Below, in pieces: positions 1 through 5,312 of a stretch of 7,690 nt of DNA; positions within the stretch are counted from its first letter, which is position 1; each line of letters begins with the position of its first letter. The notes beneath the pieces are model-generated. The model ran no database searches, had not been told where the DNA came from, and worked only from the letters and a program-made list of their open reading frames with translations. Origin of the DNA: Acidobacteriota bacterium. GTDB lineage: Bacteria > Acidobacteriota > UBA6911. The translations under genes were made by a program, and so were the position numbers. The stretch spans positions 1-7,690 of the forward strand of contig JAIRVC010000069.1 of NCBI GenBank assembly GCA_031254095.1. The letters run 5' to 3'.

Positions 1-119
1 CGGGACAGCTTGAGATCGGCAAAGGACGACATCAGGCGCAGAGCGCCAAGGGACAGCATGATGAACATTACAAGAATAACCAGTACGGATGCGCCGCCAG
101 TAAAAAACCTTGTTTTCAT
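1..119 (-). CDS. Small membrane-anchored pilus/secretion accessory protein, 3' end cut by window edge
   Basis: I read 39 complete codons from an ATG at 119 down to the window edge; the C-terminus is missing. The peptide begins MKTRFFTGGASVLVILVMFI, giving a short basic start followed by one hydrophobic segment (about residues 10-30), then a charged stretch (SSFADLKLS). That is the layout of a pseudopilin or small pilus-accessory protein. From memory, short proteins with a GG-S-LVI start end comparable clostridial gspF-pilin clusters. The start is supported by ATGA overlap with the stop of the upstream gene, which implies translational coupling. No enzymatic motif is visible. The Gly-Gly before the hydrophobic segment could be a prepilin peptidase site, but the usual Glu at +5 is absent, so a plain membrane anchor is equally possible. 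Confidence 0.7.
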   Translation of the reverse strand, partial: MKTRFFTGGASVLVILVMFIMLSLGALRLMSSFADLKLS

Positions 120-505
120 CTTCCAATTCCCTTGTATACCGATGTGGTTAGCGAAAACACATCGGTTTCAGTCTCGCCAAAATATGGCGCGGCTTTAACA
201 ACGTCCACTTTTACATCAAAAAGCCCCATTCCATCGTCGGCAATATCCATGGTCAGCACAAAGCCCTTTTTGTCAATTTCCGGAACGGCGCGGAAATCCC
301 TGTCAAAATAGACGGTTCCGGGATTTGTGTATTCAGACTTGAAAGCTTCGATGGCCGACTGCGCCGCAAAAGACGCCATATCCAGATCCCGCGCCCTGTT
401 CTGCAAATTGTCAGCCTTTACATACATCCTGACGGCAAATATGCCGACAAAAGCCATGGCGATAATTGAGAATATGATTTCAGTTAAAGTATGGTTGCGT
501 TTCAA
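116..505 (-). CDS. Pseudopilin-like protein with TTG start and atypical prepilin N-terminus
   Basis: This 129-residue protein starts at TTG (505), preceded by GGAG eight bases upstream (514-517). The N-terminus MKRNHTLTEIIFSIIAMAFV resembles a class III prepilin leader: a short basic leader, then H-T-L-T-E in place of the usual F-T-L-I-E, then a hydrophobic segment to about residue 26. Glu9 falls at +5 if cleavage is between Asn4 and His5, but the normal Gly at -1 and Phe at +1 are replaced. Residues 27-60 are predicted helical (NLQNRARDLD...AIEAFKSEY), as in the pilin alpha1-C region, followed by a small beta-rich domain (about 62-125). It follows the upstream gene by 16 nt and overlaps the next by 4 nt. 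Role inferred: minor pseudopilin or tip subunit. It might instead be an uncleaved membrane protein, since the leader is non-canonical. Confidence 0.82.
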   Translation of the reverse strand: MKRNHTLTEIIFSIIAMAFVGIFAVRMYVKADNLQNRARDLDMASFAAQSAIEAFKSEYTNPGTVYFDRDFRAVPEIDKKGFVLTMDIADDGMGLFDVKVDVVKAAPYFGETETDVFSLTTSVYKGIGR

Positions 506-513
506 GTATGCCG

Positions 514-517
514 CTCC
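514..517 (-). promoter_or_regulatory. Shine-Dalgarno GGAG for the TTG-started pseudopilin
   Basis: On the minus strand GGAG lies 8 nt before TTG at 505 and just after the TGA stop of the previous gene (522-524). No ATG in this frame keeps the prepilin-like N-terminus, so this site decides the start. Confidence 0.6.
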
Positions 518-521
518 GCCG

Positions 522-989
522 TCACACGGCCATCAGATTAAGTTTCATGCTTCGCCTGTTTGCGCCGCTGGATAATTCTATTTCAATAATGTTGTTCTCA
601 CGTTTTATAACAAATGAATCAAGCGGTATGATTTCAAAACCGTATTCTTCGTTAAAAGGCGTTTCCGCCGGCACAAAGCTCTCCCTGAGATAACCGTCAT
701 GAAGATAAATGCGGGTTTCGTAGCTCTCCCCGTCTATATCTTCACCCAGCACAAGGCGGGTTCCCGAAGGAGAATTGTCAACGCGGACAGCGCCTTTCGT
801 GTCGTAACGGCGTATGCTCATGGACACATAGTTCATCGCCACGCGCGTGTTCAGGCACTCGTCCTGTGATTTATTCATCCTGCTGAAACTTCCATATCCG
901 GCCGCGGCCAGGATGCAGGTTGACGCTCCGAATAAAAGCAGCAGGGCAGGTATGCACGTCATTTCAACTATCGCCCTGCGCTTATTCAT
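522..989 (-). CDS. DUF4860-like membrane-anchored pilus/secretion accessory protein
   Basis: This 155-residue protein has a basic N-terminus (MNKRR), one hydrophobic segment at about residues 11-31, and a compact extracytoplasmic domain. The domain contains NTRVAMNYVSMSIRRYDTKG (47-66) and YETRIYLHDGYLRESF (90-105), patterns I associate with DUF4860 proteins in clostridial pilus/secretion clusters; that assignment is from memory. Its biochemical role is unknown, and the fold is probably a minor-pseudopilin-like alpha/beta sandwich. GGAG lies 7 nt upstream of the ATG. The start overlaps the preceding gene by 8 nt (ATGAATAA), so the two are likely translationally coupled, and the next gene follows after 16 nt. 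There is no clear prepilin peptidase motif: Pro14 sits in the hydrophobic stretch and no Glu+5 pattern precedes it. Confidence 0.85.
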   Translation of the reverse strand: MNKRRAIVEMTCIPALLLLFGASTCILAAAGYGSFSRMNKSQDECLNTRVAMNYVSMSIRRYDTKGAVRVDNSPSGTRLVLGEDIDGESYETRIYLHDGYLRESFVPAETPFNEEYGFEIIPLDSFVIKRENNIIEIELSSGANRRSMKLNLMAV

Positions 990-1305
990 CGAATGTCTCC
1001 AAATTGCTGAAAAGGCGATGTATTGATATTTCCGGCCTGATGTTTGAGCCGAACGTTCTGTAAAACACCATGAATTTATCCCTGTTTACAATCAATCCAT
1101 ATTTTTCTTCGAGATATTCTATTCGCGGAGGATAAAAGCCTTCCAGCGCGTAACACAAAACGGCGGCGCGTTCGACGGCTTTTTTCTGAACTATGAGCTG
1201 CTGTTCGCTGTTCCGATAGCGCATGTCGGCGATTCCCGCGCCCGCCACGGCAATTATGCCGACGAAAACAGCCAGCCCGATTAATGATGATAAATAAATT
1301 TTCAT
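982..1305 (-). CDS. Small pseudopilin-like protein (ALEGFYPP / YLEEKYG motif)
   Basis: This 107-residue protein has an N-terminal hydrophobic segment (about residues 4-25), a helical stretch (28-52), and a conserved-looking core: RAAVLCYALEGFYPP (46-60), then YLEEKYGL (64-71) and FYRTFGSNIRPEI (81-93). I recall very similar small proteins directly after gspF and before a DUF4860 gene in Clostridia, so I infer a minor pilus/secretion component. I chose ATG at 1305 because it puts the membrane segment at the N-terminus. The frame stays open upstream to an ATG at 1443, but those 46 residues are a translation of the palindromic element and look unlike a protein. The SD before 1305 is weak (GGAAAAGG abutting the ATG). 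The stop overlaps the next gene by 8 nt. Confidence 0.85.
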   Translation of the reverse strand: MKIYLSSLIGLAVFVGIIAVAGAGIADMRYRNSEQQLIVQKKAVERAAVLCYALEGFYPPRIEYLEEKYGLIVNRDKFMVFYRTFGSNIRPEISIHRLFSNLETFDE

Positions 1306-1315
1306 CCTTTTCCGT

Positions 1316-1459
1316 GGAAATGCTGAGTAAATGTTTGTGCGGGATGAAGCGCGAGGCGCACGGAGCACAGAAACCGAGGCATATACAAAAATATGTCGAG
1401 GTTGCGAGCACCGCGCAACGAAGCGATTCGCCCGCACAGGCATTTATTCAGCATTTTCC
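1316..1459. repeat. 144-nt imperfect palindrome filling the gspF-pseudopilin gap
   Basis: The left arm (1316-1384) and right arm (1391-1459) are imperfect inverted repeats around a 6-nt centre (acaaaa). The outer ends match best: TGCTGARTAAATG, then TGTGCGGG, separated by two mismatches. The inner parts match at CATAT and at scattered G/C-rich blocks, with small indels. The element begins one base after the gspF stop codon and ends 10 nt before the next start codon. It reads as a mobile palindromic (REP- or MITE-like) unit and would form a long hairpin in the operon mRNA. There is no T-run beside it, so it is not a standard intrinsic terminator. No second copy exists in this window. Confidence 0.8.
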
Positions 1460-2518
1460 TTATCCTATAAGCGACATAATGCGCACCAGAGGCAACACCG
1501 TAGATATGAGAATAACGCCTGTAATAAGCGATAAAAAGATTACAAAAACCGGTTCTATGCTGTCTGTAATTCGCGTCAGGGATTTTTCCACTTCATGTTC
1601 ATATGTATCCGCCAGCCGCCGCATAACAGCGTCCGAATCTCCGGTTTTAAAACCGATGGAAAGCATTTTTAAAAACCTGTTCGGAAACATTCCCGACCTG
1701 TTCAGTATTTCGTATACCGGTTCGCCGTAAGCCGAGTTCTTCCGGCATTCTTCTATTTTATTTGATATATATGTATTGGACAAGCTATCGCCGGCCATCT
1801 TCAAAGACAGTTCCATGTCGATATCGCCCGATGTTAAAAACGTCATTGCGGAAGAAAACCGCCCGGCGGTGATTTTACGGTAAAGCCCGCGGGTAAGCGG
1901 GAATACGGCTTTGAGTTTATCGAGCGTTAATCTGCCGGAAGCCGTTTTTCGGCAGATTAAATAAAAAATTAAAAGCGCAATAAAAAGAGATAACAAAATA
2001 ATGTAATTCCCGGATATAAATTTGCCGCCGTTCATCAGCGCCATGGCGATCACGGGCATTTCTCCGCCAAACGACGCCAGCATGTCGCCAAGCATGGGTA
2101 AAACCTGCGTTGCTAAAAGAAGCACAACCGCGCACATCATAAGAATAAGAATAAGCGGATAGACCGCCGCGTTGGTTATATATTCGTTCACTCTCTGCTG
2201 CTTTTCGTAAAACCGCGCAAGGGAAGGCATTATCTTCTCAAGATTGCCGGACACTTCCCCGATAACGACCATCTTTATCAGGTATTCGGGAAACGCGCCG
2301 CAAAGCTCCATGCCTTCGCTGAGTGTTTTTCTGTCATGGATCGCCTTTGACAGCTCCCGAAGGGTTATTTGGAGCCGCCTGCTTTCGATATCCTCCGACA
2401 TAATCTCCAGCCCCTCTGAAAGGGATATTCCGGAAAGCAGGAAAGCGCCGAGCTGCCCGCAAAACAGGGATAGTTCAGATGCGCCGAGTTTCTTTTTATT
2501 CGTTGCGTTTAAAGACAT
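1460..2518 (-). CDS. Type II secretion / type IV pilus inner-membrane platform protein (GspF/PilC family)
   Basis: This polytopic protein forms the inner-membrane platform that couples the assembly ATPase to pilin polymerisation. It has 352 residues against roughly 400 for typical GspF/PilC, mainly because the N-terminal cytoplasmic extension is short. Two T2SSF repeats are visible: about 14-138, with the signature GEVSGNLEKIM (87-97), and about 217-340, with the degenerate counterpart GFKTGDSDAVM (289-299). Membrane segments lie at about 113-138 (AVYPLILILMM...), 170-189 and 322-345, the usual three. The ATG at 2518 has AAGGA about 7 nt upstream, overlapping the TAA stop of the transglutaminase gene; the gap is only 9 nt. 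No ATPase, prepilin peptidase or secretin gene is in view, so these must lie outside the window or elsewhere. Confidence 0.95.
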   Translation of the reverse strand: MSLNATNKKKLGASELSLFCGQLGAFLLSGISLSEGLEIMSEDIESRRLQITLRELSKAIHDRKTLSEGMELCGAFPEYLIKMVVIGEVSGNLEKIMPSLARFYEKQQRVNEYITNAAVYPLILILMMCAVVLLLATQVLPMLGDMLASFGGEMPVIAMALMNGGKFISGNYIILLSLFIALLIFYLICRKTASGRLTLDKLKAVFPLTRGLYRKITAGRFSSAMTFLTSGDIDMELSLKMAGDSLSNTYISNKIEECRKNSAYGEPVYEILNRSGMFPNRFLKMLSIGFKTGDSDAVMRRLADTYEHEVEKSLTRITDSIEPVFVIFLSLITGVILISTVLPLVRIMSLIG

Positions 2519-2527
2519 AAGCAGTCC

Positions 2528-3436
2528 TTAGTATTCTTTTACCTTCTCGTAATTTCTATCGTCGCTTAAAAACTGCGTTCTTTTGCCGGCCGTATTGCTG
2601 GAAGCGAATGTAGGATCCATGCGCCCCCAGTCTTTGCCGTCAAAATAAACCTGGCTTCTTATTCGTATCCAGCCGATATCTTTAATGAATACCTCGTTCC
2701 ATGCGTGGTAAGACGGCTTTGGCGAAATGGCGACATATCCCATTACCAGCTTTGCCGGTATATCCTGGCTGCGCAGCATGGCGGCAAGCAGGGAGGAATA
2801 GTCAAAGCAAATTCCTTTTGACGTTTCGAGCGTATCGTCAATTCGAGGCAAGTATCCTGTTATCTCGCCGGAGGAAATTTTATTTGCCTTGGCCGTGTCG
2901 TACTTTATTGTTTCAACGATGTATTTATAAATGCTTTCAACTTTTCCAAGTTCCGTCACGGCGTCTTTACTAAGTTCGCGCGCCTTTTTCACGGCATTGG
3001 AGTCGGCGGTATAATTTACATTTTGCGCGGGCACGAGAAAAGGCGCGTTTTCCCGGTTATATTCGACATCGATTTTTATCATTTGCAACTGGGTGTACCT
3101 GTTGCCTTCAACGTGTTCAAGTATAAAGATCGTGTACTGTCCGTTCCCGCTCTGGAGAGAATATGTTTCCCACGCGCCGTCGCCGTTTAAATCATAATCA
3201 AGCCTATGTTCAACTTTTGCGCCGTCGGATTTCACATACGATGTCCGTAGCTTCAGTTTTTTGGATGTTTTTACTGTTGAACGCGCGCGGATGTAGCCGT
3301 CATTTTTATTTGTGACGTCAATTTCTGATTTTTTGTCGCTATGCACATCCGCCGCGAACGCCATTATTGGCGCAAGGATATGCAAAGCCGCCGAAATCAT
3401 GAAAAACGTCATTAATTTGCATAACTTTTTCATCAT
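2528..3436 (-). CDS. Secreted transglutaminase-like (papain-fold) protein
   Basis: From ATG at 3436 the protein has 302 residues. It starts with a signal peptide (MMKKLCKLMTFF...MAFAA), probably cleaved near residue 29. A DLNGDGAWE stretch (about 82-90) resembles an EF-hand-type calcium loop. The transglutaminase-like core follows: Cys210 in KGICFDYSSLLAAMLRS, His244 in SYHAWNEVFI and Asp274 in WGRMDPTFA, so the Cys-His-Asp triad is complete. Bacterial members act as proteases or crosslinkers; the substrate cannot be read from sequence. A longer in-frame start at 3514 exists, but it lies inside the palindromic repeat, and its 26 extra residues would bury the signal peptide. ATG at 3433 is an equal alternative; only a weak CGGAT precedes both. 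The gene is 9 nt from gspF, suggesting shared translation and a pilus- or secretion-linked role. Confidence 0.9.
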   Translation of the reverse strand: MMKKLCKLMTFFMISAALHILAPIMAFAADVHSDKKSEIDVTNKNDGYIRARSTVKTSKKLKLRTSYVKSDGAKVEHRLDYDLNGDGAWETYSLQSGNGQYTIFILEHVEGNRYTQLQMIKIDVEYNRENAPFLVPAQNVNYTADSNAVKKARELSKDAVTELGKVESIYKYIVETIKYDTAKANKISSGEITGYLPRIDDTLETSKGICFDYSSLLAAMLRSQDIPAKLVMGYVAISPKPSYHAWNEVFIKDIGWIRIRSQVYFDGKDWGRMDPTFASSNTAGKRTQFLSDDRNYEKVKEY

Positions 3437-3466
3437 GCAAATATCCGGGGTTATACGGCAATAGAA

Positions 3467-3556
3467 GTAATTGCAAAACCTTTTAATTTTCCACGAATAA
3501 ATACAAAATCTCATTCCTGTTTATTCGTGGTTAAAATTAAAAGGTTTTGCAATTAC
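3467..3556. repeat. 90-nt near-perfect inverted repeat between TPR and transglutaminase genes
   Basis: The left arm (3467-3501, 35 nt) and right arm (3520-3556, 37 nt) are exact reverse complements apart from a 2-nt insertion in the right arm (3531-3532). The loop is 18 nt (3502-3519). The stem includes TTGCAAAACC and CCACGAATAAA. It starts 10 nt after the TPR gene's TAG and ends about 30 nt before the transglutaminase ATG. No U-run follows the stem in the direction of transcription, so it is not a canonical intrinsic terminator, though so long a stem could still attenuate, be processed, or shield mRNA ends. The arm identity suggests recent origin or selection for pairing. I think it is a dispersed palindromic element. 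Confidence 0.85.
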
Positions 3557-3566
3557 CGCATAGTTT

Positions 3567-5237
3567 CTACTTGTTTTTATTACGGCTGGCGATTACGGTC
3601 AGAAGATCCCTGGCGTCCTGGATCTTTTTGTCGTCTTTGCCGTTTTCAACATACCTGGTCAGTAATTCCCGCGCCTGATCGTCTTTTCTGTCCATGTAGT
3701 AAGCCTGTCCCAGTTCGAATACGGCGTCGAGATTCATAGGATTCAGTTTGACAACCCGTTCCAACGCGGCCAATGAGAAAGCTGCCGAATTCGGACTGTT
3801 TTTGGTCTTAATAAACAAATCCATCAGCCGTCTCTCCGGATCTTTTGAGCCGGCCACTACGATATCAAGAGCCTCATCCTGCCGCTTTTCGTCAAGATAA
3901 TACTGGGCAAGAGACATCTGGTAGTTCTCAAGCTGGTCAGCTGGCGCAAGTTCAATGGATTTTTTGAACGCCGCGACGGCTTCCGCGTCCTGTTTCAGCT
4001 TCGCGCGCGCCCTGCCGACCTGCCGCCAGATCACAGCCTGTTTTTCGCCGGAAATCTTGTTGGCTTCTTCGAATCTTTTGAGGGCGGCGGAAGCGTCTGA
4101 TTCAAGCAGTTTGTTGCCTTCGGTTAGAAGGGTATTCGCCTTTTCGCGCGAGGCGTTTTCAACCAGCGCGTCAACGGCTTTTTTAACCTGTCCCGCCCGT
4201 TCGTCGCCGGGCGCCATCTCCAGAGCTCTATTAACGGCAACAAGAGCCTCGTCGAGCTTGCCGCTCTGAGCCAGCGCGAGCGCCTTGTTTGAATAGAGAG
4301 TCGGATTTTGCGGATTCGACTTGATGGCTTCGTCATACAACACAACCGCTTCGTCGAATTTCTTGGCGCCATAGGCGGTTTCAGCTTTCAATACAGGCAT
4401 CATACTGATCTGCTGCCCGGCATTTTTGGCGATCATTTCGTAAATCGCCGCCTGCCCTCCTCCGGGAGGTGCGCCGGGTTTCGCCATTGGCCCTCCGGGA
4501 CCCATGCCGGGTTTCGGCTTGGGCCCTCCTCCGGGGGGTGCGCCTGGTTTCGCCGTTGGTCCTCCGGAAGGCGCGCCGGGTTTCGCCGTTGGTCCTCCGG
4601 AAGGCGCGCCGGGTTTCGGCTTAGGCATGGAAGACAGCATTATATTTGCGCTGTCCGCCGCTTTTTTAAATGACTCAACGGCCTGATCAAATTTATCCTG
4701 ATTTACCTGCGCCATGGCGAAATAAAAAAGAATGTCCGCGCCGGAGGGCTTGATCTCAAGCGCCTGCGCGAGAAGCTTTTCCGCTCCAGCCGCGTCGCCC
4801 GATTCAAGGGTTTTTAATCCCTGGTCCAACAGTGAATTGGCCTGGCGCTCCAGAGCCGGATCCTCAAAATAAAATTTCCTGTCCGCGCCGGCCGTTAATT
4901 TCAGCGCCACCGGTATGGCGCCGTTATTTACGACGGCAAATTCATAAAACGCCGGAGCGAAGCCGGACTTGCGTCCTACGACACGATAAACGCCGTTCTC
5001 CAGCTTGTCGAATACGGCCACCCCGGACGCGTTGGATTTCTTGTCTTTGCCTTTGGCGTTCAGGGGCAGGACGTGAACCTGAACGTCCTTCTCCGGCGCG
5101 CCCGTAGGCCCTTCGCACGTTACTTCAATCGTTCCTGTCTGGGCAAACGCTGAAGCGGACGAAAACGCCATAGAAAAAATCAGCGCCGCCGCAGGCAATA
5201 AGCCAAAACTTTTTATTCTGTTCATTGACAATCTCAT
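3567..5237 (-). CDS. Secreted TPR protein with N-terminal carboxypeptidase-regulatory-like domain and Pro/Gly-rich repeat
   Basis: This 556-residue protein starts with a signal peptide (1-32, ending ASAFA, with cleavage likely before Gln33). Residues 36-115 look like a small carboxypeptidase-regulatory/PEGA-type beta-sandwich (GTIEVTCEGPTG...GVAVFDKLENGVYRVVGRKSG). TPR-like helix pairs lie at about 127-196 (for example GDAAGAEKLLAQALEIKPSG), and more at about 287-343, 363-397, 400-434, 440-460 and 486-533. The first block is separated from the rest by a Pro/Gly/Lys-rich tandem repeat (about 205-263). It is probably an exported protein-protein scaffold; no catalytic motif is seen. ATG at 5237 is chosen over the Met at 5225 because GGAG lies 7 nt upstream. 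The gene is 75 nt after the propeller gene and 130 nt before the transglutaminase gene. Confidence 0.9.
   Translation of the reverse strand: MRLSMNRIKSFGLLPAAALIFSMAFSSASAFAQTGTIEVTCEGPTGAPEKDVQVHVLPLNAKGKDKKSNASGVAVFDKLENGVYRVVGRKSGFAPAFYEFAVVNNGAIPVALKLTAGADRKFYFEDPALERQANSLLDQGLKTLESGDAAGAEKLLAQALEIKPSGADILFYFAMAQVNQDKFDQAVESFKKAADSANIMLSSMPKPKPGAPSGGPTAKPGAPSGGPTAKPGAPPGGGPKPKPGMGPGGPMAKPGAPPGGGQAAIYEMIAKNAGQQISMMPVLKAETAYGAKKFDEAVVLYDEAIKSNPQNPTLYSNKALALAQSGKLDEALVAVNRALEMAPGDERAGQVKKAVDALVENASREKANTLLTEGNKLLESDASAALKRFEEANKISGEKQAVIWRQVGRARAKLKQDAEAVAAFKKSIELAPADQLENYQMSLAQYYLDEKRQDEALDIVVAGSKDPERRLMDLFIKTKNSPNSAAFSLAALERVVKLNPMNLDAVFELGQAYYMDRKDDQARELLTRYVENGKDDKKIQDARDLLTVIASRNKNK
4449..4616 (-). 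repeat. In-frame Pro/Gly-rich tandem repeat (about 11-12 residue units) in the TPR gene
   Basis: Five degenerate units encode KPGAPSGGPTA twice, then KPGAPPGGGPKP, KPGMGPGGPMA and KPGAPPGGGQA. The first two units (4551-4616) are exact 33-nt DNA copies, a sign of recent duplication. The segment is an extended, basic, flexible linker between two TPR blocks and is prone to copy-number change by slippage in whole-codon steps. Confidence 0.9.
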
Positions 5238-5312
5238 TTTGTTACTCCGCGGATTTTTATCATAAAGAAACCTTTAAACATTACACGCAAAGCTGCAGTT
5301 ATTACAATGATA

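Noticed and set aside
982..1443. Longer 153-residue form of the small pseudopilin starting at 1443
   Set aside because: The 46 extra residues are a translation of the palindromic element and put a non-protein-like basic stretch before the membrane segment.
1284..1730. Plus-strand 148-codon frame across the palindrome and the gspF 3' end
   Set aside because: It runs antisense to gspF and lacks a convincing ribosome binding site; it is open only by overlap with the real gene and the repeat.
2528..3514. 328-residue form of the transglutaminase starting at 3514
   Set aside because: The start lies in the hairpin loop; the 26 added residues are repeat and spacer translation and would displace the signal peptide.
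3467..3556. Intrinsic terminator after the TPR gene
   Set aside because: The stem is far too long and AT-rich, and no U-run follows it on the transcribed side.
4308..4686. Plus-strand open frames with Gly/Pro-rich peptides
   Set aside because: They mirror the GC-rich Pro/Gly repeat of the TPR gene on the opposite strand, with no start signals of their own.
3567..5225. Shorter TPR protein starting at the Met at 5225
   Set aside because: GGAG is 19 nt from that codon but 7 nt from the ATG at 5237.
5238..5312. Promoter for the TPR gene (TATGAT at 5259-5264) or a terminator of the propeller gene
   Set aside because: The -10-like hexamer has no -35 at 16-18 nt, only TTGCGT at 20 nt; no stem plus U-run is seen.
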